From contig NZ_CP068595.1 in assembly GCF_016772475.1 (NCBI RefSeq), positions 2,728,001 to 2,792,000 of the forward strand: 64,000 bases of DNA, given 5' to 3'. Under the pieces are notes generated by a model. That model was not told where the DNA came from, did not search any database, and was given only the letters and a program-made list of their open reading frames with translations. This document shows positions 17,083 through 27,193 of the stretch, in pieces (the first letter of the stretch is position 1; the number at the start of each line of letters is the position of its first letter). A program made the translations under genes and the position numbers. Source of the stretch: Paenibacillus sonchi. Lineage in GTDB: Bacteria > Bacillota > Bacilli > Paenibacillales > Paenibacillaceae.

Positions 17083-19323
17083 ATGAATAAGAGAACAGGC
17101 ATTAGGTTTTTAGTTGTAATTATGATGATTTATGTATTTAGTTTTAATCTGGGTGTGGAAACGGTAAAGGCAAATTCCGTATATTATGTGTCTACAACGG
17201 GGAATGACATCACTGGAACCGGTACACGATCAAATCCATGGAAGACCATACAAAAGGCAGCAGATACCATGACAGCCGGAGATACCTGCATCATACGAGG
17301 CGGTACATACCGGGAAACAGTAACACCTCCTACTTCCGGAACTTCTGCAAATCCCATAAACTTTAAGGCTTATACAGGAGAGAACGTAACGGTATCCGGT
17401 GCCGATCCGGTTACTGGCTGGAAAAATCATTCCCGGTCCATCTATTACGCGAAAATGACGGGTTCCCTTGGAACAAAAGATCAGATATTTGTTAATAAGC
17501 AAATGCAATTTGAAACCAGATGGCCCAATTCACCAACATTTGATCCCTTGAATTCAACATATGCAACAGTTGATTCCGGTTCCACTACAACCATCAAGGA
17601 TGGGGACTTAACTCAGGCACCTGGATACTGGGTGGGCAAAACGGTTTGGAGTGTTCCGGGAACAGGCTACAAATCTTATAAAAGTACCATTACCGGCTCA
17701 AGTAGCGGCTCCATTACCTTTGATCAAATGGCTGCTGCAGCGACAGGCGGTAACAGCTATTATATTACTGGTAATCTTGAAGATCTTGACAGTGCGGGAG
17801 AATGGTATTATGACAGCATGACTGGCAGACTTTATTTATGGGCCCCTGGTGGAGCTGATCCGAATACTTTGACAGTAGAAGCAAAGACGCGGACTTATGC
17901 TTTTGATTTAAGTTCCCGCTCTTACATAAATATTACCGGAATTAATATCTTCGCCTCCAGCATTAAAATGTCTAATTCTAATTACTGTAAAGTTTCTAAT
18001 ATGATTGCGGAATATGTCAGTCATGATTCGGATGTTACCAGACAATACAGTACAGGGATATTTATGTCCGGTACCAATAATGAGCTTAGAGACAGTACTT
18101 TGACCTACAGTTCCGGTAATCTGGTGAGTATAGAGGGAACAGGAAATAAGGTAATTAATAATCTTATTCATGAAGCAAACTATTCGGCAGCGGATATTCC
18201 GGCAATCTATCTATTAGGGGCAAACCATCTAATCAGTCATAATACGGTATATAACGCTGGGCGTCATCTGATATTTATGCCTACCCAAAACAGCCGGATC
18301 CAATATAATAATCTGTACAATGCAGGAAAGCTGACAAAAGACTGCGGAATACTCTATGAATTTGCCTGGGATGGGCAAGGGACGGTAATTCATCATAATT
18401 ACATCCATGATAATCTGGCAAAAAATTATTCCGGCACTGGGATCTATCTGGATAACGGCAGCAAGGGTTATATTGTGCATCATAATGTTGTATGGGGAAA
18501 CTATACAGGGATAAGATTGAATACACCCAGTAATTTTAATCTAATTTATAACAATACCACCTACAGTAACGGGAATGTAGGATATTGGGGAAGTGATTTT
18601 CAGTCAGATATGTACGGCGACAGAATTTTCAACAATATCTTTACTACAGCCTTTACACTGCCTGGTACTCATATAGAAGGAAATAATATGACCTCAGAAA
18701 CCAATCCGTTATATGTAAATCCCGCAGCATATGATTTCAGGTTGCAGTCTACTTCTCCAGCGATTAATGCAGGGGTTGTAATATCTGGAATCACGAATGA
18801 TTATGTGGGTGCGGCACCGGATCTTGGAGCATATGAGTTTGGTAGAACTGTCTGGACTGCCGGGCATAATTTTTCTTCACCTCCGGACCCGGTTTTTGAG
18901 AGTGTCAGCTTACTTTATGTTAATAACGTAAGGCAATCTGATTTCGAGAAAGGGATAATCTCACCATGGGCAGGAACATATTCAGATACTGCTGCAAGTG
19001 TACCGGAAGCAAGAAGCGGTTCTAAGAGTGTCAGATTGGGACCCGGAAAAGATGGTATCGAGCAGGTACTTACTGGGCTAAGTCCTAATACCAGCTATAT
19101 GTATACCGCCTGGGTTAAGGCAGACACAGGAGAGCAGATTCAGATTGGCGTTAATGGCTTTAAAGGAACGGATGCATCTGCAACATCTGACAGTACATCC
19201 TGGACAATGGTAAACATCCCTTTTACAACCGGAGCAGGCGCTACCAGGGCAACAGTGTATGCTTACAAGAATCCCGGTACAGCATATGTTTATGTGGATG
19301 ATTTTGGGGTAGTTGAGCAATAA
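17083..19323 (+). CDS. secreted right-handed beta-helix protein with carbohydrate-binding tail
   Basis: 746 residues. Signal peptide 1-31 ends near VKANS. The start of the mature protein (YYVSTTGNDITGTGTRSNPW then TIQKAADTMTAGDTCIIRGG) is the usual opening of pectate-lyase-like parallel beta-helix proteins. The middle has many N/I-rich beta-helix rungs (HHNYIHDN, HHNVVWGNYTGI). The last about 140 residues (from DFEKGIISPWAG) form a CBM4/9-like sandwich. It is probably a polysaccharide lyase or glycoside hydrolase acting on plant or microbial polysaccharide; the exact activity is not decidable here. AGGAGG lies 7 bases before the ATG. Confidence 0.8.
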   Translation: MNKRTGIRFLVVIMMIYVFSFNLGVETVKANSVYYVSTTGNDITGTGTRSNPWKTIQKAADTMTAGDTCIIRGGTYRETVTPPTSGTSANPINFKAYTGENVTVSGADPVTGWKNHSRSIYYAKMTGSLGTKDQIFVNKQMQFETRWPNSPTFDPLNSTYATVDSGSTTTIKDGDLTQAPGYWVGKTVWSVPGTGYKSYKSTITGSSSGSITFDQMAAAATGGNSYYITGNLEDLDSAGEWYYDSMTGRLYLWAPGGADPNTLTVEAKTRTYAFDLSSRSYINITGINIFASSIKMSNSNYCKVSNMIAEYVSHDSDVTRQYSTGIFMSGTNNELRDSTLTYSSGNLVSIEGTGNKVINNLIHEANYSAADIPAIYLLGANHLISHNTVYNAGRHLIFMPTQNSRIQYNNLYNAGKLTKDCGILYEFAWDGQGTVIHHNYIHDNLAKNYSGTGIYLDNGSKGYIVHHNVVWGNYTGIRLNTPSNFNLIYNNTTYSNGNVGYWGSDFQSDMYGDRIFNNIFTTAFTLPGTHIEGNNMTSETNPLYVNPAAYDFRLQSTSPAINAGVVISGITNDYVGAAPDLGAYEFGRTVWTAGHNFSSPPDPVFESVSLLYVNNVRQSDFEKGIISPWAGTYSDTAASVPEARSGSKSVRLGPGKDGIEQVLTGLSPNTSYMYTAWVKADTGEQIQIGVNGFKGTDASATSDSTSWTMVNIPFTTGAGATRATVYAYKNPGTAYVYVDDFGVVEQ

Positions 19324-19353
19324 ATTATTTTTACAGAGTAGGGTTATCATATG

Positions 19354-19400
19354 AAAAATCGGCCTTGTTCGCACTGCATGCGAATAGGCCGATTGTTGTT
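19354..19400. terminator. bidirectional terminator
   Basis: AATCGGCCT...AGGCCGATT with inner TTCGCA/TGCGAA forms a near-perfect 38-base hairpin, flanked by A5 on the left and a T-rich run on the right. It separates the convergent beta-helix gene and padC. Confidence 0.85.
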
Positions 19401-19449
19401 CTTCTTCAGTTTGACCGAAATCATTTCGATAATCCGTTTTTGGATTTAC

Positions 19450-19956
19450 TTATTTCAATTTTCCTGCACGGATGTCGTCTGTCATCCCTTTATAAGGCGC
19501 TTTGGAAATTAGTTCTTGATTGTCAATACCGGCGTTTTCCAAAAATGTGATATCAGCAAATTCAGGAACAACATATTTTGGATAAGTTTCATATTTTTCG
19601 CGCGCTTCTTTCATTAATTCAAGATGATCATTTTGATAACAAACCGTAATTTCCGGATGTTCATGAACCCACTTTGGGAAAAAAATAACACCGTGCATTC
19701 GTTTTTCATTTGGCATAAAGTTCAAGGCAACGTCCGTTCCTGTTGGCTCGGTCCATGATACTTTATAAACGCCTTCTGTTAGTTTTACAATATCAACTTC
19801 CTGGTCGCGCACCCAGCGGCCCGCCACCATGCCGCTATGGATACGATAATCAATGGTATGGTCATTCTTGATGTAGATTTCGTATTCCCAGCCAATTTCA
19901 TAAGTATAAATCATATGGCTTCCTACAAAGTCTTTTAAAGCTTCTTTTGGTTGCAT
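19450..19956 (-). CDS. padC: phenolic acid decarboxylase
   Basis: 168 residues, the normal length of PadC. Recognisable segments are [55 protein letters not shown] and [15 protein letters not shown]. The enzyme decarboxylates ferulic, p-coumaric and caffeic acids to vinyl phenols and detoxifies plant phenolics, without a cofactor. It lies 15 bases downstream of an NmrA-type gene in one transcript and behind a divergent LysR gene, so induction by phenolic acids through that regulator is plausible. Confidence 0.93.
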   Translation of the reverse strand: MQPKEALKDFVGSHMIYTYEIGWEYEIYIKNDHTIDYRIHSGMVAGRWVRDQEVDIVKLTEGVYKVSWTEPTGTDVALNFMPNEKRMHGVIFFPKWVHEHPEITVCYQNDHLELMKEAREKYETYPKYVVPEFADITFLENAGIDNQELISKAPYKGMTDDIRAGKLK

Positions 19957-19971
19957 ATGGAGTTCTCCTTA

Positions 19972-20931
19972 TTATTTCATATCCCGCCAGTTTTGAATAT
20001 TGTTCTCCCAAATATATTTATATTTTCCGATAATATCTCTTGCTGTTTTTGGCTTTTGTCCAGTCAAAGCTTCAATGGCATCGGATTGAACGTCTAAAAG
20101 CCCTTCTTTAATGCTGGCATCGGTGGTCACGAGATCATCGCCGCAGAAGGGAACAGGCGAGCAGGAGAAATCTCCGGTAATTTCTCTGGGAATGTGCAGT
20201 TTGCCCAGGTGTTCATAATATTGCTCCGCATTCACAGGAGTATACTCCAGGTCTCTACCGGAAACTTCTTTAATGAGGTTGCACAGATCCCTTACGGAAA
20301 CAGACTCTGATCCTACGATATTATAAGCCTTGTTATCTTTGCCTTTTCCGAGCAGGGCTGCGGCTGCGGCCCTTGCGCAATCATCTTTGTGAACTAAAGT
20401 AGCCCGGCCTTCGCCGGCAGTGCTTAACCATTTATTGTTGGACATTAGTGCCAGCATCGTATACATAGTCAGATAGTTTTCTAAATACAAGTTATTTCTC
20501 ATTGCATTGTAGGTAATACCTGTTGACTTTAAGTAGTTTTCAGTTGCTGTATGGTCTGGAGTTACAAAAACGTGAGCGTAATTAGGATCTGTCGCACCGA
20601 CAAATGAACTATATGTGATGTGAGAGATTCCTGCTTTGATTGCCGTATCAATTGCATTTTTGTGTTGCTGGACTCTTCTGCCTACTTCAAGGCCAGAGAC
20701 AATATAGATACGATCACCATCTTTGAAAGCCCGTTCCATGGATGGAATGTCATCATAATTGATTTCAAAGATTGTGACTCCCGCATTTTCCCAACGTTGA
20801 ACCGTATCTTTGGGAATTCTGTCTTTTTTCATGCATGTGAAGGTTAAATTGCAACCATCTACTTCTGCAAGAACCGTTTCCGCCACACGGCTTGCTAGTT
20901 GACCGTCTACGCCTGTTACAATATAACGCAT
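19972..20931 (-). CDS. NmrA-like NAD(P)-binding oxidoreductase
   Basis: 319 residues from the internal ATG (MRYIVTGVDGQLAS), chosen because GAAGGA is 6 bases upstream; an 11-residue-longer reading is less likely. The N-terminal Rossmann strand GVDGQLASRVAE is a variant of GxxGxxG. The mid-protein YSSFVG and HTATENYLKSTGITYNAMRN are typical of NmrA/azoreductase-like short-chain dehydrogenases, which reduce quinones or sense the NADP redox state. It is co-transcribed with padC. Confidence 0.82.
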   Translation of the reverse strand: MRYIVTGVDGQLASRVAETVLAEVDGCNLTFTCMKKDRIPKDTVQRWENAGVTIFEINYDDIPSMERAFKDGDRIYIVSGLEVGRRVQQHKNAIDTAIKAGISHITYSSFVGATDPNYAHVFVTPDHTATENYLKSTGITYNAMRNNLYLENYLTMYTMLALMSNNKWLSTAGEGRATLVHKDDCARAAAAALLGKGKDNKAYNIVGSESVSVRDLCNLIKEVSGRDLEYTPVNAEQYYEHLGKLHIPREITGDFSCSPVPFCGDDLVTTDASIKEGLLDVQSDAIEALTGQKPKTARDIIGKYKYIWENNIQNWRDMK

Positions 20932-20977
20932 GTTTATTCCTTCTTTCCTAGTGATAACTTTCACAAGGAAAGAATAG

Positions 20978-21010
20978 CATAGGTTGACACTAGAGTGAAA
21001 TTACCCTATG
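20978..21010. promoter_or_regulatory. candidate LysR-type operator
   Basis: CATAGG and CCTATG form a dyad around 21 bases within the 123-base divergent gap. A TTGACA-like hexamer (20984-20989) lies inside. The position between the LysR gene and its putative target operon fits a regulator-binding site. Confidence 0.4.
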
Positions 21011-21054
21011 TTATGATTTATAAAAAGGATTTATTAATAAAAAGGATGTTTCAA

Positions 21055-21935
21055 ATGAATATTCAGCAATTAAAGTGCTTTGTTTCTCTTGCCGAGACAC
21101 TGAATTTTTCAACAACGGCGGAGAAATTAAATTTGACACAACCTGCTGTAAGCCACAACATAAAAAGTTTAGAAAATGAGCTGGGAATCATTTTATTTGT
21201 CCGCAACAAAAGGACTGTTAATTTGACTTTAGCCGGCAAAAGCTTTTACGAAGATATGGAAGGGCTTCTATTCAGATTAGACCAATCTATTAAGAAAGCA
21301 AAACGGCTCTCGGAAAAATATGAAAGCACTTTGGTTATCGGATACACAGAGACTGTTTTTGAGAAGAAAGTTTTGCCGGACATGATTAGGCGATTTAAGG
21401 AAAAATACCCGCAGATTCAAATTCAGTTGAAAAAGTCTAATTTGACCAGAGAGAAAGAAGATTTATTAAACCAAAAGTTTGATATCATATTTACTTCGGA
21501 AGATAATTTGGGAAAGGACATTGATTTTTGTTTTTATCCGGTACTTCAAGGGGCCTATGTTTGTGTACTGCCCAAAAATCATCCTTTCGCGAATGAAAGT
21601 GAGCTGGACATCGAACAATTAAATCATCAATCGATCATTTTATTTGACGAACACCAATCCCCCCAACCCTAAAAAAGATGAACAGGAAAATTATTGAGAA
21701 TTGCCCCGATTCCATTTATACCTATGGAGATACCATTAATACAGTACATACCATGATAAAAAGTGATCTTGGCGTTTCGGTTCTGCCGGACTTTGTGATT
21801 GGAGAGGATTGCGAGATCGCCAGTGTTCCTTTAAGCTATACTGAAGAAGTGGTTTACGGTCTTGCTTGCCTTAGAAGCGAAGTGCGCTTAGAAGTAAAAC
21901 ACTGGATTTCAACTATAAAAGAGTTACTCACTTAA
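21055..21935 (+). pseudogene. LysR-family regulator, one-base frameshift
   Basis: The ATG at 21055 (AAAAGGATG upstream) opens a standard LysR protein. Its winged helix at residues 1-60 contains LSLAETLNFSTTAEKLNLTQ-type sequence and PAVSHNIKSLENELG, followed by a substrate domain. At the C6 run 21659-21664 the frame breaks after EHQSPQP. One extra C gives HQSPPTLKKMNRKIIENCPD and continues to the normal end. Repaired length is about 293 residues. It is divergent from the NmrA-padC operon and probably activates it with a phenolic inducer. Confidence 0.78.
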
Positions 21936-21941
21936 ACCAAA

Positions 21942-24527
21942 TCAAGTCATATCATCCCGAAGCGCGTCAATAATATTTTCTCTTTTTATCCTGCTAATGG
22001 CATACAGCATTGTAATGAACACCACAAAGAACACGCTGAACACGCTGATTCCGATACTGCCCCACGGGAACACAAAAGCGATATTGTCCGCCCCGCCGCC
22101 CATCACTTTGTAAATCAGCCAAGCAGAGATTGCCGCTATGGGAAGCCCGAAGATCAGCGCGCTCATGCCATAAAAGGCACACTCGAAATTCATCATCTTT
22201 TGGAAATCGCGTTCCGACATCCCCACAGAGCGGAGCATGGCAAGCTCCCGCCGGCGCAGCTTGATATTGGTGGAAATGGTGTTGAACACATTGGCAACCG
22301 TAATCAGCGAAATCATAATGATAAAAGTATAAGCGAACACGTTGGCAATGAATATCATATTACGGTTCTCATCAAGCACTTTAGAAAAATTGTACAGGGT
22401 ATAATTGGATTTAATTCCCGCACCCTTAATCATCGCTTCCATTTTAGCCGTCGACTGTATGGGAGTCTTTGACCGAAAGGTCAAGGCCTTAACAGCCACA
22501 TGGGTATCGGAGGTTTCAAATTTCTCTTTGATTGAATAAGGGACCATCACCTTAAAAATGAACGGATTCTTCACCTTGGAGTCTTCTGGGATCGAAGGTC
22601 CATCAGGTGGCACGGTATTGACAAACTTAATACTTACGTTTCGCCCCTGTTCCATCTTCGGCTTGCCATTGGTTTCGGGAGCGATGGTAAAATTCATGGA
22701 AGAACTCTTGAACAGATCACTAATATTCTCAACCTCTTCCTCCCGGTTATCTTTCATGTGGTTTTTCATTTTTGCAACGGCGATCATTTTCGCATTTTGC
22801 CCGGTATATTCCTCTTCCGGCAAGTTCAAGCTTTTGATAATGTTCAGGTAGGCGCTGTCATCAAGAAACTGAATTTCCATTGGCAAATTAACCGTTTCAT
22901 CCAGCGAATGTGAACCCGCGTATTTCCAATAATCATCTGAAAGATCGCTTGCTTTGGCAACGCATGAATACTTCATAAGCGCTTGATACGAGCTTTCGTA
23001 AACACCATCGGCGGTTTTTAGTTTGTCATAAAGCGGCAGCATTTCGCTATCGTTCATGTCCTGTGTGGACATAATGATGTCAAATGTAGTAAACACTACT
23101 GCCCGCTCCGACCATTGCTTCAAATCCGTTACAAAAGCACTGGTGGATATAAACAGCACTACGCTTAAAACAAGGGATAGTACAATGCTGCGATACCGTT
23201 TCTTGTTTCTTTTAAAATTCTTTAGCGCAAGGGTTCCCTCTAAACCGTAAATACGCTGCGCCAGTTTTGACGTTTTCACGGCTTTGGATTCAATTTTGAC
23301 CTCGTTCGTCTGACGAATAATCTCCATAACGGGAGTACTTGCGGCCTTTCGGGCCGGAATATAGGCCGAAATCAGAATGGTAACCATGCTAACTGCAGCC
23401 GCAGCAACAATTACGGGAATGGACACTGTCAATGTTAAAGGTACGTTGGTGTAGAGAATGTTCTCAAAATTCCTGGCGACAACGGAAATCACAAGCCTGA
23501 TACTGCCTATGCCGGCAATAACGCCAATCGGTATGCCGGCCGCACCAATGCAAAGTCCCTCAAACAGCACCGAATTTCGCAGCTGCCTCGCTGTGGCTCC
23601 CACTGACGAGAGAATCCCGAACTGGTGTGTGCGCTCGTTCAGCGATATGTTGAACGAATTATAAATCAGAAAAATCGAGCCGATCATGATCAAGGCAACC
23701 AAAATGCCGCCAACCGAGTACAGAAGCGTGTTGAATATATTATCGCCCGAAAGACCCATGAAGCGCAGCACATTATCGTTAAAGACGTAAGCCCCGGTTC
23801 CGGCTGTGCTGCTTGCGTAAGCGTGAACACTACGCGGGTTTTTAAGCGTGACAAATAGGTTTAAGCTGTCCGCTGTGTCCCCGGCATCTGCTTTCGTTAT
23901 CAAGGTATATCCCGGCGCGGAAGGTTCCTCAAAACCGGGTAAATAGTAGATACCGACAATATTGTAGGTTCTCTTGGCTTTTGGCATAAGAGTTTCTTTC
24001 CCGGAAATGTAAGGGTCGTGTTGACCGAGATTCTTGTTGCCATTCATGCGGTTTCCGACAGCAAGTGAAAGCGTGTCACCCTCCGCGAATTTAACGCCGC
24101 TGTTTACTTCGGCGCTCATCGGAACAAGAATCTCCCCGCTGTTTTCAGGCAGCCTGCCGGACATCAGGCTGATGGGCAAGGTATCAAAGGCTTTCTTGCT
24201 AAATCCGGCCATAAAAAGATACGGCTTTTTGGGGTTTTTCCCTCCGTCAAGTTTTGCGTAGCCGATATTTTCAACTGTTGCGGTGTTTGCAACTCCCTTG
24301 TCGAGAGTTCGTTCCTGTGCGAAAGAGGAATCAACGTTCAAAAACTCGACGTGCCAACCGCCGTATTTCTGGGCCGCGCCGTTTGCCATATAGTTCAGCA
24401 GGGAAACGCCAAAGGTGGCTACGCCTGTGATCATGGCGGCGGACAGAACAACTCCGATAATTGTGACAATTGTTCGGGTACGGCTTTTTTTCATGCTTTG
24501 CAGGGTGACCTTGTTAAAAATGTTCAT
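21942..24527 (-). CDS. ABC transporter permease with two FtsX domains
   Basis: 861 residues. One membrane helix sits near the N-terminus (THR-rich KSRTRTIVTIIGVVLSAAMI), then a large extracytoplasmic domain, a three-helix FtsX block at about 275-390, a helix at about 440-465, a second large external domain and a final three-helix FtsX block at about 725-850. This is the layout of MacB/Vex/Bce-type permeases that handle antimicrobial peptides or cell-wall precursors rather than import. It overlaps the ATPase gene by 4 bases. The two-component genes immediately upstream suggest induction by its own substrate. Confidence 0.88.
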   Translation of the reverse strand: MNIFNKVTLQSMKKSRTRTIVTIIGVVLSAAMITGVATFGVSLLNYMANGAAQKYGGWHVEFLNVDSSFAQERTLDKGVANTATVENIGYAKLDGGKNPKKPYLFMAGFSKKAFDTLPISLMSGRLPENSGEILVPMSAEVNSGVKFAEGDTLSLAVGNRMNGNKNLGQHDPYISGKETLMPKAKRTYNIVGIYYLPGFEEPSAPGYTLITKADAGDTADSLNLFVTLKNPRSVHAYASSTAGTGAYVFNDNVLRFMGLSGDNIFNTLLYSVGGILVALIMIGSIFLIYNSFNISLNERTHQFGILSSVGATARQLRNSVLFEGLCIGAAGIPIGVIAGIGSIRLVISVVARNFENILYTNVPLTLTVSIPVIVAAAAVSMVTILISAYIPARKAASTPVMEIIRQTNEVKIESKAVKTSKLAQRIYGLEGTLALKNFKRNKKRYRSIVLSLVLSVVLFISTSAFVTDLKQWSERAVVFTTFDIIMSTQDMNDSEMLPLYDKLKTADGVYESSYQALMKYSCVAKASDLSDDYWKYAGSHSLDETVNLPMEIQFLDDSAYLNIIKSLNLPEEEYTGQNAKMIAVAKMKNHMKDNREEEVENISDLFKSSSMNFTIAPETNGKPKMEQGRNVSIKFVNTVPPDGPSIPEDSKVKNPFIFKVMVPYSIKEKFETSDTHVAVKALTFRSKTPIQSTAKMEAMIKGAGIKSNYTLYNFSKVLDENRNMIFIANVFAYTFIIMISLITVANVFNTISTNIKLRRRELAMLRSVGMSERDFQKMMNFECAFYGMSALIFGLPIAAISAWLIYKVMGGGADNIAFVFPWGSIGISVFSVFFVVFITMLYAISRIKRENIIDALRDDMT

Positions 24528-25207
24528 GGCCGCACCCTCTCGTCCCGCACTACTTTGCCGTCTGATATGCCGATAATGCGGTCTGCCTGGAGGGCGATAT
24601 TCTCGTCATGGGTGACGAGGAGCAGGGTCTGCCCATATTTTTTATTGCTTTCTTTCAGCAGCTTGATGATTTCATGTCCATTCCGGCTGTCCAGACTGCC
24701 CGTGGGTTCGTCGGCAAGCATGACCGCCGGGGCATTCATCAAGGCACGTCCTATGGAAACGCGCTGTTGCTGACCACCCGAAAGCTGATTGGGTAAATGC
24801 GTTTTGCGGTCTTGCAGCCCAAGCATTTCGAGCAGGTCATTCAGCCGTTCCCCGTTGACCTTCCGCTTGTCCATCAGGATAGGCAAGGTGATGTTTTCCA
24901 CCACATTCAGCGTGGGAATGAGGTTGTGAAACTGGTAGATCAGTCCGACCTGCCGCCTGCGGAAGATGGCGAGTTTTTCATTGCTTTGGGCATATACATC
25001 CTGCCCCTCCAAATACACTTTTCCGCTTGTCGGCACGTCCACGCCGCCGATGATGTGCAGCAACGTGGATTTGCCGGAGCCGGAGGAGCCGATAATTGCG
25101 GTAAACTCCCCCTTTTCGAGGGTAAGCGAAACATGGTCTAGCGCAGTAACTTGATTTTCGGCCTTGCCATAGAGCTTGCATAAATTTTCAATTTTTAAAA
25201 ACTCCAT
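24524..25207 (-). CDS. ABC transporter ATP-binding protein (MacB/LolD type)
   Basis: 227 residues. Walker A GSSGSGKST at about 38-46, Q-loop, signature LSGGQQQRVSIGRAL at about 142-156, Walker B VMLADEPTGSLD at about 160-171 and H-loop VTHDENIA. This short form pairs with FtsX-type permeases. AGGAGA precedes the ATG. It is encoded in one minus-strand operon with a response regulator and a kinase, 82 bases after the kinase. Confidence 0.95.
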   Translation of the reverse strand: MEFLKIENLCKLYGKAENQVTALDHVSLTLEKGEFTAIIGSSGSGKSTLLHIIGGVDVPTSGKVYLEGQDVYAQSNEKLAIFRRRQVGLIYQFHNLIPTLNVVENITLPILMDKRKVNGERLNDLLEMLGLQDRKTHLPNQLSGGQQQRVSIGRALMNAPAVMLADEPTGSLDSRNGHEIIKLLKESNKKYGQTLLLVTHDENIALQADRIIGISDGKVVRDERVRP

Positions 25208-25289
25208 TATGTGAGTCTCCTATCTCATGTTTTACCCATATAATAGAACCTTCAACTTACATCTCTGTGACTTTCAGGTGAGAGATCCG

Positions 25290-26279
25290 TCACTTGGGGA
25301 AACGAATGGCAAATATCGCGCCGCCCTGCGGGTGATTTTTTGCGGTAATCGTCCCTCCCTGCCGTGTTATGATCATCTTGCAGAGAGAAAGTCCAATCCC
25401 GTATCCTGTAGCGTTTGGGTTTGTCCCGCGGTAAAACCTGTCAAACAGGGAGGGCAAATCTTCTTTTTCAAAGCCTGCGCCGCTGTCGTGGATGGTTATC
25501 TCAGTAAATAAGGGGTTGTCTGTGCAGACAATCTCAATCCTCCCGTTCTCGCCTGTGCTTTCCATGCAATTTTTGAGGATATTTTGAATGGCTTCCGAAA
25601 GCCAACCGGAATCGCCCTGAATAATCATCCCTTCCGGTGCGTCTATTTGAAGATCAATATCATGCAGCTCCATGGGGATCAGGAACGGGCGAAGCGCGGC
25701 GTTTATCAAGTGGTTCACATCGATCTGCCCGCTTTGGAACACCACAATGCCCGCGTCCAAGCGGGATAATTTCAATAGGGAAGTAATCAGCCAATCCATC
25801 CGCACAAGCAATTCCTCTGTTTCCCGCACAAATGCTTTCCGCTCGTTTTCATCCGGGTTATTCGCTAACAATGACAGAATGAGGTTCGCGGATGTGAGCG
25901 GGGTCCGGAGCTGGTGGGCGATGTCGGCCAGCGAATCGGCAAGATGTTCTTTTTCTTTTTTCAGCGCGTTGTTTTGGTCCCGAATACGCAGCGTCATTTT
26001 TGTGATCTCGCTGTGCAGAATGGAAAGTTCGCCCTCGTCCGATTCACCAATAAACAGATGGTCAGCATTATGAAGCACAAGGTCAATTTGATTGGAAATC
26101 CGCGCAATGTTTTTGTACCGGGCTTTGGTAAACACGAAAAACGCTGTGCCAAAGGCGGCGGCAGAAGCCATGGCAAGGATTCCCGCCAACGTATTGATTG
26201 CAAATCCCACCATTACAGAGGTGGCGGCCATTAAAGAGAACAAAATGGCAAACAGCCGAAACTCTCTATTCCGAAGCAT
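25290..26279 (-). CDS. sensor histidine kinase of the ABC module
   Basis: 329 residues. Two adjacent membrane helices (about 8-28 and 33-52) are separated by almost no external loop, the intramembrane-sensing arrangement of BceS-like kinases. Then a coiled linker, the H box DIAHQLRTPLTSANLIL with H122, an N box (IQNILKNCMEST), a D box (IHDSGAGF) and a G box (GYGIGLSLCKMII). The lack of a sensor domain suggests it monitors the transporter rather than a ligand. Its start overlaps the end of the response-regulator gene by 14 bases. Confidence 0.9.
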   Translation of the reverse strand: MLRNREFRLFAILFSLMAATSVMVGFAINTLAGILAMASAAAFGTAFFVFTKARYKNIARISNQIDLVLHNADHLFIGESDEGELSILHSEITKMTLRIRDQNNALKKEKEHLADSLADIAHQLRTPLTSANLILSLLANNPDENERKAFVRETEELLVRMDWLITSLLKLSRLDAGIVVFQSGQIDVNHLINAALRPFLIPMELHDIDLQIDAPEGMIIQGDSGWLSEAIQNILKNCMESTGENGRIEIVCTDNPLFTEITIHDSGAGFEKEDLPSLFDRFYRGTNPNATGYGIGLSLCKMIITRQGGTITAKNHPQGGAIFAIRFPK

Positions 26280-26952
26280 ACTCGCTCCCCAATCTATACC
26301 CTGTCCCGCGAACGGTCAGAATGATTTGCGGGTTTGCCGGGTCGTTCTCGATCTTCTCCCGCAGACGTTTGATGTACACGGTCAGTGTATTGTCATTGAC
26401 AAACTCGCCTGCTGCGTCCCACAATTCGTCAAGCAGCCTGCCCCGCGTGATAATACTTTTTGGGTTGCTAATAAACACCAGCAGCAAGCGGTATTCTAAT
26501 GCTGAAAGAAAAACCTCGTTGCCGTTTTTTTTCACAACACCGCTTGCCGTATCGACATGAAGCCCGCAGATTTCAAAAGCCGAACCGGAACGTCCGCTTC
26601 TTCGCAGGGCGGTTCCAATTCGCGCAATCAATTCACGCGGACGAAAAGGCTTGGTGATATAGTCGTCCGCGCCTATGTTCAGCCCGGTAACAACACTCGC
26701 CTCATCGCCGGAAGCCGTCAGAAAGATAACGGGAACATCCCCAGTTTCTTTGATTTCCGTGCACACTGTAAAGCCATTTCCGTCAGGCAAAGAAATATCA
26801 ATCAACGCCAAGTCAAATTTATTTCCGGCAATTGCGGCAAGGGCTTCACTCCGCGTAGGGGCGTGGGTGACTGTAAATCCTTCCGAGCGAAGCAAAAGGA
26901 TAAGGTTTTTAGCGATTGCCTTATCGTCCTCAACCAAAAATATCCGTTTCAT
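26266..26952 (-). CDS. OmpR-family response regulator
   Basis: 228 residues. Receiver domain with E8/D9/D10, phospho-acceptor D52 in LIDISLPDGNGF, Thr in FLTASGDE and Lys in YITKPFRPRE. The C-terminal winged helix has SALEYRLLLVF, ITRGRLLDELWD and VNDNTLTVYIKRLREKIE. First gene of the regulator-kinase-ATPase-permease operon; it most likely activates its own operon. Confidence 0.93.
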   Translation of the reverse strand: MKRIFLVEDDKAIAKNLILLLRSEGFTVTHAPTRSEALAAIAGNKFDLALIDISLPDGNGFTVCTEIKETGDVPVIFLTASGDEASVVTGLNIGADDYITKPFRPRELIARIGTALRRSGRSGSAFEICGLHVDTASGVVKKNGNEVFLSALEYRLLLVFISNPKSIITRGRLLDELWDAAGEFVNDNTLTVYIKRLREKIENDPANPQIILTVRGTGYRLGSEYASE

Positions 26953-27193
26953 TTATGTTCATCATCCTTTACTTTACTGCTCATATACTGTCAATCTGCC
27001 GGGTTTTCGGCGTCAACTACGCCTAACACCTCCATAACTATTAAATTTCTTTTGACGGAAATATACAAGCAGGGCGGCATTAAAGATCAGCATTCCAGCA
27101 ATCAGCTTGGTATTCCGAAATGTCAGGTTCCAATATTGCCCATTTCCCGCTATACTGAAATAACCTTTCGGAAGATAGTTGAGGAGAGATTAA

